Shown piece after piece: positions 8,261 through 17,377 of a DNA stretch of 64,000 nt; position 1 is the first letter of the stretch, and each line of letters begins with the position of its first letter. The notes under the pieces were generated by a model. That model had not been told where the DNA came from. It made no database searches and saw only the letters and a list, made by a program, of their open reading frames with translations. Both the position numbers and the translations under genes were made by a program. Origin of the DNA: Lamellibrachia satsuma (taxonomy: Eukaryota > Annelida > Polychaeta > Sabellida > Siboglinidae); assembly GCA_033239005.1 (NCBI GenBank), contig BSQZ01000021.1, positions 7,138,516 through 7,202,515 of the forward strand. Reading direction: 5' to 3'.

Positions 8261-11200
8261 CTACACGTCTACCGGACCCGTGCTCACCCCGTCCTCGTGC
8301 ACCACTCGTTTGGGATAGAAGTAGGTGAGAGCCGCTCGTTCCTGCACGTACGTCAACACGGTCGAGTGACGCACCCGGAATCCACGGTTCTTTCCACTTC
8401 CGCTCCGACGGTTGGCGAGCACCTCCAGGAACGCGTTCTTGTCGATGTCGTTGTGACGTTTGCTCAGTCCTTTGGTGCTGTATTTGTCGGTGGTTCCGAA
8501 ACAATAGTACGTCTTGCTGCACAACCCCACGAACCCGTCGCCGGACCATTCCACCTTGAACAGACCAGGTGTCCTCTTGTCGTACGCCCTACGCGCTTTA
8601 CAGCACGCCTCGTCGCCGACCCACGGTCTATTGGCGAGTCGACAGCGCACGTACTCGTTCCGATGATGGTCGCAACATTCGGACGGCAACCATTCGGAGC
8701 GGTGCCGGAAGTAATGTTCTCGTAGTTCCGGAGTCACGAGGGCGTCGACGGACTCGCCGGCCAAGGCCAAATAGGCAGAATCTGTATATGTCTCGCAGTA
8801 CTGAAAAAGAGGGCGCTCCAGGTACCTGTCGATGAAGTCGTAGTAGAACTGTAACATGCGCATCTTGGCGTACTGCAGAACGAAGAATCCCACGTGTATG
8901 GGCAGGGTGTACGTGACGGTCTTCTTGTTCATCTCTATCTCGTACGCATCGTCCACGATGACATCGAGTTGTCGGAATCTCTTATCGTTGACCAAGAGCG
9001 ATGCCGCCTTCTCCTTGCAATAATTGACGTCACGATGTCGGTCCACGTTGGTTATGGTCTTTCCGTAACCCGAGTTCCCCAGCAACTTCATGGTGTCTGC
9101 GATGATGGCCTTGTGCGAGTGGACGTCTCCTTCGCGTCGCGCCGCGGACACTGCATCGCCGAACCGTCTGAAACACGGGACGGGATCGTACTCGATGACC
9201 TGATACACGTGCGTCACCTCGAGACCGTGGTCCATGTACCATCGCAGCAGAGGCGTGGCAAGCAGGATCTTATCCCCTCGATAACTACCCACGAGCATGC
9301 GTCTCGGTGTCGTCATGATGTCGTGCTCCTCGGCGTATCGGCGCATGAACGGTCCGAGATCGTCTCGTGTCAGTCGGATGTTCTTGAACACGGGCTGCAT
9401 CTCGGCAAAGTGTTCTCGCAATGCTTCCGGTACGCAAAGGTCACACTCGATCAGACCGAACACGGTTCCGGCACGCACGCCGCTCAGGATCTGTTGTGAC
9501 GTCATCGTCCATCTTGCGTGACGTCGGCGCGGAAATGCAGCATCCAGAAGCTTTTTCACGACAGGATCTCGTCTCGTCTCTTTCCACTCGCATTCCCACA
9601 TCTCTACGACTTTGACAAAGTGACGGAGGTAGACGGTGTTCTTTCGGGTCTCTTCGAGCAGTTCAGCCATGGGTTTCCCGTTGACCTCGTTGACCTCTTT
9701 GCCAGTGCACGAGTGACCATGGAAAAAACATCCGTGGTACTGATAAGCCGTTTTCGTCTCGCTGCACCACCCGTCCACCAGCAGTTTGCCTATTCTCTTC
9801 TCTCTACCGTTGATCTGGTGTCGTATGACGCGTCCCGTGCGTTCGGATTCCCAAGTCAACCATTCCGCGGCCATCTGACCGTACAGCTGCGCCGATTCCG
9901 GTCGGAAATCTTTCTCTTCCCGTCGTCGCGTGTACCATCCCATAGGCATGTCTTGCATGAGTGACCACAAGTACAAGGCATTGGCATCGTATCCAACGAT
10001 GGACCTACAAGGACGAGCGGCCTCTCCGTACTCGTTCTGACGTAGCGTGGTGACCCCTTTCTCGTGATAGCGATGAAAAATGAGCGAAGCCCCGCCAACC
10101 ACGTGATCTTTGACGAGATGATGAAGATCTTTATTCTTCTCGTTGAATATGGTAAAGTAGGTCTTCTCGGGAAGGTCGTTGAACAGGTAGAGCAAGGTCA
10201 GACCAGGTACGCTGATGCCTTGCTTGAACATGTCTATGCCACGTTGTTCGTAGAAGGCAAACTGTCTGTAGATGGCCTGCAGAAAGGGAACCACGTCTCT
10301 GTTGTTGTACCAGACGAGAAAGTCTCGCAAAGTCGTCATGGAATTATCGCGCCAGGCCTCTTGACAACTGGCATAATCCTCGTCGGAGATACCTTCGTTC
10401 TTCAGTCGACTGAAGAAGGCCTGTTTCGATGGAAGTGCAGTGTCGTCGAGTCTCTCCAAACGGTCCATGTACTCGTACGGGAAATGACCTTTTGTCACCT
10501 CGCATCCGTACGCCTTCAGATACTTGTCGTAACTGAACCCGGGAGCTATGTAGTTGGTCATGTCTAGGAATTTCAGCTGATCCGTCGAAAGACACATGAA
10601 AGTGTTGTTGCGTTTGATGACGAAAAAAGTACCGACACCCTCATTCTCTTCGTCTTTGTCGTCTTGTTCTTCTTCTTGTTCTTCTTGTTCCTTTGATTCG
10701 GTGGATAAGAAGTAGGGTATGAGAAACTGTTTGATGGCATTGAGATCATACTTACCCGAATTGAACCCGATGACAGGTAACTGATGCATCCAACCATAGA
10801 GTTGTCCCATCAGCTTTTTGTATGGATTGGTCGTCGGACGAGATTTCTTCTTATCGATGGCTGATCGTGCAGCCTTCTCACTTTCGTCCCATTTCGTCAG
10901 TTCCTCTGCGAGTTGATCCAAGACATCTTCGTACGAGTGTTTGATCTTGTCGTACGCGGCGTCACTCATCGCTTGTAAGATATTCATCATTCTACTCACC
11001 AACTTGTTGGTGTCTCCGTCCGTGACGAGACATTGCACTCGCTCGTGACCGGGGACGTTGGATGCTACGCTGACGCTCAGTGGAACGTGACGCGCCACCC
11101 AGTGGACCTTGTCACTGTCCGACGGAAGTTGTTCCGTGTCGAACCAACACTCGAAATCAAAGGTGGCTCGATACGGATAGTAGCGCAACGATTCAGCCAC

Positions 11201-11566
11201 GCGAATGTTCTCGTCGTCCAGACGTTCGAATACCGATGGTGTGGAATGGTACACGCCGCCAGGATAGACTCGACGCACACCTCCCGTACACGTGCGCTCG
11301 TGTCGATACAGCTTCGATGCCTCTTTCCATAACGAGTCACCGCACTTCCGACATCGATACGAGTTGCAGTACATGCAGACATCTTGGATGAATGAAAAAT
11401 GTGTCCCGTGAAGGTTGAGATACATTGTTTCGGGGTACCTGCATAACGATCGACGAACCAGTTCGGCAGTCGACTTACCGTCCTCCTCGTTGACAAGACG
11501 GTACACGCACACATTCGTTTGGAACGTGGTCTCTACGCGATAGAGGTCATCCAGCGTGACCCTGTA
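8261..11566 (-). CDS. Protein-primed family B DNA polymerase, exonuclease and polymerase domains
   Basis: About 1,083 residues from the first Met of this frame. A CMYC/CRKC zinc ribbon lies at 46-75. The exonuclease motifs are FDFE (118-121), GFNSGKYDLN (249-258) and YNNRD (402-406). The polymerase motifs are YDANALY (508-514), KLLGNSGYG (809-817) and YTDSAYL (909-915, catalytic Asp911), with a KTYY block later. The large size fits Polinton pPolB. The coding sense continues upstream of the first Met of this frame to about 11,566, where it jumps to the frame of the N-terminal part (11,533-12,717). The enzyme would replicate the element from protein-primed ends. Apart from that shift all motifs are intact. 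A short Glu/Asp-rich insertion (about 273-291) is unusual. Confidence 0.9.
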   Translation of the reverse strand, partial: YRVTLDDLYRVETTFQTNVCVYRLVNEEDGKSTAELVRRSLCRYPETMYLNLHGTHFSFIQDVCMYCNSYRCRKCGDSLWKEASKLYRHERTCTGGVRRVYPGGVYHSTPSVFERLDDENIRVAESLRYYPYRATFDFECWFDTEQLPSDSDKVHWVARHVPLSVSVASNVPGHERVQCLVTDGDTNKLVSRMMNILQAMSDAAYDKIKHSYEDVLDQLAEELTKWDESEKAARSAIDKKKSRPTTNPYKKLMGQLYGWMHQLPVIGFNSGKYDLNAIKQFLIPYFLSTESKEQEEQEEEQDDKDEENEGVGTFFVIKRNNTFMCLSTDQLKFLDMTNYIAPGFSYDKYLKAYGCEVTKGHFPYEYMDRLERLDDTALPSKQAFFSRLKNEGISDEDYASCQEAWRDNSMTTLRDFLVWYNNRDVVPFLQAIYRQFAFYEQRGIDMFKQGISVPGLTLLYLFNDLPEKTYFTIFNEKNKDLHHLVKDHVVGGASLIFHRYHEKGVTTLRQNEYGEAARPCRSIVGYDANALYLWSLMQDMPMGWYTRRREEKDFRPESAQLYGQMAAEWLTWESERTGRVIRHQINGREKRIGKLLVDGWCSETKTAYQYHGCFFHGHSCTGKEVNEVNGKPMAELLEETRKNTVYLRHFVKVVEMWECEWKETRRDPVVKKLLDAAFPRRRHARWTMTSQQILSGVRAGTVFGLIECDLCVPEALREHFAEMQPVFKNIRLTRDDLGPFMRRYAEEHDIMTTPRRMLVGSYRGDKILLATPLLRWYMDHGLEVTHVYQVIEYDPVPCFRRFGDAVSAARREGDVHSHKAIIADTMKLLGNSGYGKTITNVDRHRDVNYCKEKAASLLVNDKRFRQLDVIVDDAYEIEMNKKTVTYTLPIHVGFFVLQYAKMRMLQFYYDFIDRYLERPLFQYCETYTDSAYLALAGESVDALVTPELREHYFRHRSEWLPSECCDHHRNEYVRCRLANRPWVGDEACCKARRAYDKRTPGLFKVEWSGDGFVGLCSKTYYCFGTTDKYSTKGLSKRHNDIDKNAFLEVLANRRSGSGKNRGFRVRHSTVLTYVQERAALTYFYPKRVVHEDGVSTGPVDV

Positions 11567-12430
11567 AATTCTTCCATAGGTACGTGATCTCGATCGTATG
11601 TCTCGTAGAGCGTCTTCACCGCCGGTTCCAATCGATATAGATCACATCCTCGATGCAGGGCCAGACATCGGAACAGACACAGGTTATCTTTGTACCTCTT
11701 GATATGGATGGGATCCGTTTCCAATCCGATGATGCTTTTCTTCCTTTTGATGTAGGATGGTAGAGAGATCATGCCTACACATCCTATAGGATGATCGATG
11801 ATGCGATTAACGAAAAAAGTGACATTCGTCACGAGTTCGCATACCCACGCAGAATCCGGTCTTTGATTGATGGCCCATTGCAAGAGGTCGGGTTCTCGGA
11901 TGCGTTCGAGAAATTTATCAAAGTCCTTGCTGTTGGCGACGAGACTGGGTTCGTCCAGGTAGCGTCCACAGCAATTACAAGAGGTATGATAGTACTTGTA
12001 TTGACCCGTGTTCTTGTTTCTCAGAATGAACCCGTAACTGAGGTTAATCTTGAACGCATTGGTCTGTTCCTGGAACATGATCTTCAAAGACGGTTCCAAG
12101 TCGGTCGTGTCTAGCGTGATTAATCTGTAATCGTACCTGCATTGAAGTGGACCTCTGAACACGTGGGTTCGTATAGCAGACCAGTGCGCACGAACGACAT
12201 CTAGCATCACTGTCGACAGAGTATCGGCGAAGGGAAGTCGATCAGGTGGATCTAACGGATCTTCCTCGGTAACGAGCGGATGGTTTTGAGATGGGATAGT
12301 GTCTTCTCTTGTTGATCTCTTTGGTGCTGGTGGCTCGGTGACGTCGGCACACGCGGTTCGTGCGTGCATGGTCAGATTGTAACGTCTTTCGAACTTCCGT
12401 CCGCATTTCTTACACGCGTAGACGATGCTT

Positions 12431-12476
<46 letters not shown>

Positions 12477-12717
12477 CTCTACATACCGACCTTACGTGAC
12501 GCTGTAGGTTGTTATATTTCCCGAAGGTGGCGCCGCATTTCTCGCATGCGTATTTCGCTCTCTTTGCATAGTCGCTGCGTGGCGCCACCATAGGCGGTGC
12601 CATCGAGTATGAATGTAAGTCGCATGATGGCGTCGAGTGAGTACTCTGCACGTGACGTTGTAGTTCTGCGCACGTGTCGAAGGCGACCTCGCAGTGACGA
12701 CACTGGTGTCTTTCCAT
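11533..12717 (-). CDS. N-terminal zinc-finger part of the PolB protein
   Basis: About 394 codons in a frame one base off from the main PolB frame. The block just before the change (NLCLFRCLALHRGCDLYRLE) is a standard piece of Polinton PolB N-termini, so the two frames were one protein. The ATG at 12717 is preferred to an earlier one at 12792 because a TATA box lies at 12759-12767. Three zinc-finger-like units follow the start: CRHC...H...H, CEKC...H...C and CKKC...H...C. A Ser run encoded by an (ACT)n repeat (12,427-12,477) separates the second and third. The frame change near 11,553-11,566 is decay, a read error or a recoding site; a single base accounts for it. Confidence 0.8.
12427..12477. 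repeat. Trinucleotide microsatellite inside the PolB gene
   Basis: A run of ACT/AGT units, read as serines on the minus strand. It keeps the frame open and forms a linker between two zinc-finger units. Confidence 0.9.
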
Positions 12718-12758
12718 GGCTGCGTCTACAACTGAGAGGGAATGGACTCTCAGTACAT

Positions 12759-12767
12759 CTATATAGT
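12759..12767 (-). promoter_or_regulatory. TATA box of the PolB gene
   Basis: The minus strand reads ACTATATAG, 42 bases before the chosen ATG. A second copy of the same box and its surroundings (CTCAGTACATCTATATAGT) lies near 13,089-13,107, so the promoter region has been duplicated. Confidence 0.55.
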
Positions 12768-12778
12768 GCGTGCGAGGT

Positions 12779-13265
12779 GGATAACATGTCAATCATTAAT
12801 AAGAGACATTCCTATTGGTCAATTACTAATTAACATGGGTACTATTGACCAATCAGCATTAAGAGACGTTCCTAGCTTGATTCCTATTGGTCAATTACTA
12901 ATTAACATGGGTACTATTGACCAATCAGCGTTAAGAGACGTTCCTAGCTTGATTCCTATTGGTCAATTACTAATTAACTATTGACCAATCAGCAATAAGA
13001 GACGTTCCTAGCTTGATTCCTATTGGTCAATTACTAATTAACATGGGTACTATTGACCAATCACGAATAACCTAACATGAGTACTATGGACTCTCAGTAC
13101 ATCTATATAGTAGGCGCGAGGTGGATAAGATGTCAATCATTAATAAGAGACGTTCCTATTGGTCAATTACTAATTAACATGGCTACTATTGTCCAATCAC
13201 AAATGAGAGACGTTCCTAGCTTGATTCCTATTGGTCAATTACTAAAAAGGGGCGTTCCTAACTTG
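12779..13265. repeat. 72-bp direct repeats with paired ATTGG/CCAAT boxes
   Basis: CCTATTGGTCAATTACTAAT begins at 12811, 12883, 12955, 13019, 13155 and 13227 (spacings 72, 72, 64, 136 and 72). Most units also hold ATTGACCAATC, so each carries an inverted pair of CCAAT boxes, the NF-Y type site. The block lies directly upstream of PolB and probably acts as its enhancer or as an origin region. Confidence 0.85.
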
Positions 13266-13403
13266 GACACTTAGTATTGTCCACTATGTCCATCATAATC
13301 GACTACGGGTTTCCCTTTCGTGAAGAGGGGTGTCAGTCGTGTGAATAATGAAGGTACAACACGTTCCATTCCATTTTGACTATTTTATTCAATAGAATAC
13401 ATT

Positions 13404-13736
13404 GTCTATGAAATATATATACTGATATGAAAAAATAGGCTTCTCTATATATAAGTTGATGATGATGATGATTGACTTGTGGGTTTTACACCACGACAGA
13501 GGTCACGTGTGTGAATAATGGCGGACTTGTGGGTTTTTACACCACGACAGACGTCACGTGTGTGTGTGTGAATAATGGCGGACTTGTGGGTTTTTACACC
13601 ACGACAGAGGTCACGTGTGTGAATAATGGCGGACTTGTGGGTTTTTACACCACGACAGAGGTCACGTGTGTGAATAATTGTATATAGAGAAGTCGATCTC
13701 TTCATGCATAAAGATTACTATATGTATTTCATAGAC
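13404..13736. repeat. Four 50-bp E-box repeats between ~55-bp inverted arms
   Basis: GACTTGTGGGTTTTTACACC begins at (or one base different from) 13474, 13524, 13581 and 13632. Each unit carries a GGTCACGTG or CGTCACGTG E-box. The outer arms (13404-13455 and 13679-13736) are inverted copies of each other: GTCTATGAAATA at both outer ends and CTTCTCTATATA at both inner ends. The whole is an imperfect palindrome around a tandem array. No gene is predicted inside. It could be a two-way promoter or a replication or packaging site. Confidence 0.8.
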
Positions 13737-14229
<493 letters not shown>

Positions 14230-14257
<28 letters not shown>

Positions 14258-14707
14258 ACTTCGTGTATTAAGTATGCTTGCATCTCCTCTGACAGTAGCC
14301 GAGTGCATCCTTCTGCACATACATTGACAGTAGCTTCGGCTACTGTCAGAGGTGTGTGATATGATTTATGCATGATGAGATGCGTGAATGCTTCTGTGAT
14401 CATGGTATTTGCTACTTCTGGGTTTAAAATGTTCGGATTGCTTGGCGTAGATTCTAATATGATTGTTTCGTTGCAGCAGCGGTCGCAGGTGCAGGGTAAT
14501 GATGACGATGTTGATGGCTGCTGTGTGTCGGAGGATGGCGGTGTTAACAATGTCTTGTTCATTGTTTCAAACGATGACGTCGACGACGATGATGGCGACG
14601 GTGACGATGGTGGCGACGCTGGTGTGAATTCGAAGGTTTGTAGACACGACGGCGGTGGGGGTGGCGGTGTCATTGATGCTGCTGCTGTCACCGCCGTAGC
14701 TGCTGGG

Positions 14708-14747
<40 letters not shown>

Positions 14748-14820
14748 CTGCGGTTGGTGCTGCAAACCGACGTTTTCTGTTGAGCACCAACCGCAGATCG
14801 TTTGCAGGCAACGATGACAT
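14230..14820 (-). CDS. Unrecognised Ala/Ser/Pro-rich adintovirus accessory protein
   Basis: 196 residues from the first ATG. The frame stays open upstream to a TAG at about 14,919 that ends a pyrimidine-rich, acceptor-like stretch, so an upstream exon is possible. Seen: a basic start (VLNRKRRF), a 13-residue Ala run from a GCT/GCA repeat, Pro and Ser runs, a Cys cluster (CTCDRCC), and a helical C-terminal third (ANTMITEAFTHLIMHKSY, then LLSEEMQAYLIHEVACF). The mix of low complexity and a compact C-terminal domain resembles viral regulatory proteins, but I recognise no family. Two perfect hairpins lie in its 3' third. Confidence 0.5.
14286..14352. other. 17-bp hairpin with a nested C(UUCG)G tetraloop hairpin
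   Basis: 14286-14302 pairs exactly with 14336-14352. Within it GACAGTAGC-TTCG-GCTACTGTC (14326-14347) can form a shorter stem closed by the very stable C(UUCG)G loop. The two structures compete for the same right arm. Both lie inside the coding region of the Ala/Ser-rich gene. Confidence 0.65.
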
Positions 14821-14947
14821 CCGGCGTTTGCGCTGCTGTTGTGGTGGTATCTTGTCATCGTCGTCGGCGTTATCGTTCTCGTACGCCTCGCGTAACTGAC
14901 GCAGGCCGTTATGGATCTATAGACGGGACAACAAAAGACACACCTGT

Positions 14948-15487
14948 TTAATCAATGTCAGGAACTTCATTCTTACCCGCATATAGACTGGCTATGGTCG
15001 CTCTGATCGTGTCTGCCATATCGTCATGCCATTGCCTTTTACCAACCCTCTCCTCTATCGCTATGACAACCCAGCGCAAGATGTGATTGATCAGACCGGA
15101 AGACGGTACGTAATATTCACCTTCCGTTAAATCTAATATACGCTCAACCTCATTACATGCATAACGAACACAAGCTGCGTCTATCAATGTGTTGAAGGTG
15201 TTCTGGTTCATCATGGCTTCTGTACGATTTCGTATTCTGTCTATGTTCATTGCTGTCGCCTGCATATCGTTGCCATGGTTACCACCACTGCTGCTGCTGC
15301 CGCTGCTGTCGCTGCTGCTGCTGCTTATGGTCATAGCTGTTTCGCTGCTTACGCTAATAACCGCATCTTTATTTTCCTCGTCTGTTATACACAGAGTCGG
15401 TTCGGTAGAGGAAGTGATGGATGGTGTGGATGGTAACAGATTACGTTGTTCATACGAGTCTAACCACTGCTGTACCTTTTTATTCAT
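14948..15487 (-). CDS. Unrecognised Ser-rich adintovirus accessory protein
   Basis: 179 residues. The N-terminal 80 are polar, with a Ser/Gly run (SSSSSDSSGSSSSGG) from a small repeat. The C-terminal 90 look folded and helical (NTLIDAACVRYACNEVERIL, then ILRWVVIAIEERVG). No family is recognised. The ATG at 15487 has A at -3. Near the end the sequence GCGGGTAAGA resembles a splice donor, and 14,919 resembles an acceptor. That would join this gene to the next through a ~60-base intron, but the phases as read do not match, so two separate genes are reported. Confidence 0.5.
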   Translation of the reverse strand: MNKKVQQWLDSYEQRNLLPSTPSITSSTEPTLCITDEENKDAVISVSSETAMTISSSSSDSSGSSSSGGNHGNDMQATAMNIDRIRNRTEAMMNQNTFNTLIDAACVRYACNEVERILDLTEGEYYVPSSGLINHILRWVVIAIEERVGKRQWHDDMADTIRATIASLYAGKNEVPDID

Positions 15488-15541
15488 GGTATTTTCCCAG
15501 TCCCGTATCTTTTCATTGCTGTTGTCAGAGCTGGTGGCGAT

Positions 15542-15578
15542 GGCATTCTCTTTGTCTTCCTCCTACAAAGAGAATGCC
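15542..15578. terminator. Perfect 14-bp hairpin at the end of the RPA-like gene
   Basis: GGCATTCTCTTTGT (15542-15555) pairs exactly with 15565-15578 across a 9-base loop. The stop codon of the RPA-like frame (15563-15565) sits at the loop edge. Confidence 0.6.
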
Positions 15579-16061
15579 TCGTCAAGAATTTCCAACTCTG
15601 ACGCAATGTAGTTTACGTAGTCCTTGTTGACGCGCTTTTTAATGACCGCTCTGACACGGACCCCCCTCAACACAGACAGGGCAGCCACCCGTTCGTCTTC
15701 TGACTTCATTGCGACGTACTCGTTCGCGGTGAAGGATTTTAACTGCCAGCGTATTAAATACGCTAATCCAACATTCACTGCCTATGCTGTCCCGCAGGAG
15801 AACACGGAGGTTGAATCTATACGTCGGAGACCGCTGCCATTTGTGCACCGAACAATAGTAGCCCTTACTGGTACTACGCTGGACTCCTACGGAACACTCT
15901 GAGCATGCCATATATACTACATATCTCTCCTGCCGTGCGGTAGACACTATGGTTAACGGTGTTGGAAACTTGTATGTTCCATCGCTTACCTCCGACTGCA
16001 AACGCGTCAGGTTCATCATGTGCTCGTCATCGAAGAGCTGCTGTTGCGCGGCGGCGGCCAT
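15563..16061 (-). pseudogene. RPA1-like zinc/OB-fold single-strand DNA-binding protein, frame-shifted
   Basis: The first frame runs from the ATG at 16061 (CAAGATGGC context, TATA box at 16145-16154). It shows MACSEC, then YYCSVHKW, then YRFNLRVLLRD and WISVFNTLA. This spacing matches the zinc ribbon and OB fold of the RPA1 C-terminal DNA-binding domain. The matching C-terminal part (DERVAALSVLRGVRVRAVIK to the stop at 15563) lies in a frame one base away; the change falls at about 15,725-15,745. The complete domain would be about 165 residues. Known: RPA binds ssDNA in replication and repair. Inferred: this is a viral replication helper. A recoding site or read error could also explain the shift. 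Confidence 0.6.
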
Positions 16062-16144
16062 CTTGCTTCGGTAGAGTGAGAGAGAGACTGTCGAGTGAGT
16101 GAATCGCTGCGAGAATCGTGTTATGACAGTTGCAGCTACGGGTC

Positions 16145-16154
16145 CCTTATATAG
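16145..16154 (-). promoter_or_regulatory. TATA box of the RPA-like gene
   Basis: The minus strand reads CTATATAAGG, about 84 bases before the ATG at 16061. Confidence 0.55.
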
Positions 16155-16244
16155 CGGGCTGGTTGCATGGCGCGTCTGTGTTATATTTACCAGCTGGCCC
16201 TCTGGTATGTATTGCGCAATCACCGCGCATTCCTATCACTGTGC

Positions 16245-16263
16245 GCGCCAGACTTTATGGCGC
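16245..16263. terminator. Short hairpin at the end of the NADAR gene
   Basis: GCGCCA and TGGCGC (6 bp) enclose a 7-base loop that contains the stop codon (16255-16257). It is the weakest of the three gene-end hairpins. Confidence 0.3.
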
Positions 16264-16722
16264 CTGTTTTTTTCGAATGAACTCGCGGCAATTCACGAGT
16301 ATCTGGCCCAACACGTTCTGTCCACGCTGTCCAGTGTAAGTGGACATGCTCCAGTATCCCTCCCTACTTCTCACATTTTCCATTAACGGTGCTGGATATG
16401 TTTCTAATAATAGTTTGCGTAATGTCGTGTCGCGAAATTTAATAGCAACTAACGCTCTCATTACATATCGTCTCTGTTTGTTCCACTGCGCGCGTAACTC
16501 CTGTTTCTCTCGGATGGTCTTGCTTAGATATTTCGCCTGTAGTACGGTTCTTGTGGCAAGCATTTTCTGCGCTGTGTCGACAGCTCCATAAAAGATGCAT
16601 TTCCTGTACTGGTATGCAGCTTCAACTGTGTTAAAAACATGACCCCATGCATGTATCCTACATGCGTAAAAATTGGATAGAAACGAGGTTTCTCCACGGA
16701 AGTATATAGCAGGAGGAGTCAT
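16255..16722 (-). CDS. NADAR-domain (YbiA-like) protein
   Basis: 155 residues from the ATG at 16722. An in-frame ATG at 16782 lies upstream of the TATA box (16757-16766) and is disfavoured. Seen: FRGETSFLSNFYACRI at the start, WGHVFNTVEAAYQYRK with the conserved Glu34, an ATRTVLQAKYLSK helix, EGYWS with Trp124, and GQNVLGQILVNCRE near the end. These are the NADAR/DUF1768 signatures in the right order, over the full length of the family. Known: NADAR proteins act on NAD/ADP-ribose-linked or riboflavin-pathway substrates as N-glycosidases, and some remove ADP-ribose from guanine in DNA. Inferred: it may counter host ADP-ribosylation or protect viral DNA. The frame is intact. Confidence 0.8.
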   Translation of the reverse strand: MTPPAIYFRGETSFLSNFYACRIHAWGHVFNTVEAAYQYRKCIFYGAVDTAQKMLATRTVLQAKYLSKTIREKQELRAQWNKQRRYVMRALVAIKFRDTTLRKLLLETYPAPLMENVRSREGYWSMSTYTGQRGQNVLGQILVNCREFIRKKQAP

Positions 16723-16756
16723 TCTGATTTTATGCTGTTTAATGTTACATGCACTG

Positions 16757-16766
16757 TATTTATATA
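16757..16766 (-). promoter_or_regulatory. TATA box of the NADAR gene
   Basis: The minus strand reads TATATAAATA, 35 bases before the ATG at 16722. Confidence 0.55.
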
Positions 16767-16782
16767 CATAAATTGCATGCAT

Positions 16783-17270
16783 AAATTAATGCATATATAA
16801 ATTAATGCATGCATATATAACTTAATGCATATGCATTAATGTCCACCAGTTTCCATGCATCAATAACTTCCATAAGTACATGGTGTTTTTATGCGTGATA
16901 AATGAGTTTTCGGATTCAGCGTTAGTTAGTTGACAAGCTTATCGAGGGAGGAGTTGTTTACTGTTTCGTGCAGAATGTCTGGAATCGATACAACGTTGGT
17001 TGAGAACTGGTTGACTTTGTTTTTTACACGTGATAAATGAGATTTTGCTTTCAGCATCGATTCTCTGACACTTCTGTGACAGACTTATCGAACATGTTTT
17101 TCGTTGTGAAGGATGACTTATTGTTCTAGCGGATTTGGGAGTTGATTATTAGCATTCCAGTTTAATAATAATTTTATTATGGGTGTTTTCTAACATAACT
17201 TTCTGACTTTGATGGATTTGTTATTGTGTTATAGCAGCTTATGTCAGCTGTCTGCATTGTTTAGCGTTTC
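16783..17270. other. Divergent intergenic region of the adintovirus
   Basis: It separates the minus-strand NADAR gene from the plus-strand two-exon gene. It starts with ATGCAT/TATATAA-rich repeats (to about 16,860), then holds two imperfect ~100-base copies (from about 16,889 and 17,019) sharing GTGATAAATGAG and CTTATCGA. No coding sense is seen. Confidence 0.6.
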
Positions 17271-17271
17271 C

Positions 17272-17279
17272 TATATAAA
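17272..17279 (+). promoter_or_regulatory. TATA box of the two-exon plus-strand gene
   Basis: TATATAAA follows CGTTTCC, about 100 bases before the ATG at 17378. A second TATA box (TATAAATAG, about 17,624-17,632) lies in the predicted intron and could start a shorter transcript. Confidence 0.5.
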
Positions 17280-17377
17280 GCCGTCCTCAGACAAGGTATT
17301 TCTTTATACACTTACCGCCATTCTGCAACCGTCGTTCTGCTGCTGCTGCCGCTGCCGTTGCCTCTGACGTCATCACG

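Noticed and set aside
8246..10567. Several plus-strand open frames of 150-200 codons
   Set aside because: They lie opposite PolB and show no family signature. They follow from its high-GC coding bias.
14372..14899. 175-codon plus-strand frame with Asp/Ala runs
   Set aside because: It is antisense to the Ala/Ser-rich gene. Long runs from the same microsatellites appear on both strands, and the minus-strand gene fits the order and promoters of the cluster better.
14900..14950. Short intron joining the two unrecognised accessory genes
   Set aside because: Donor-like and acceptor-like sites exist, but their phases do not match as sequenced, so I kept two genes.
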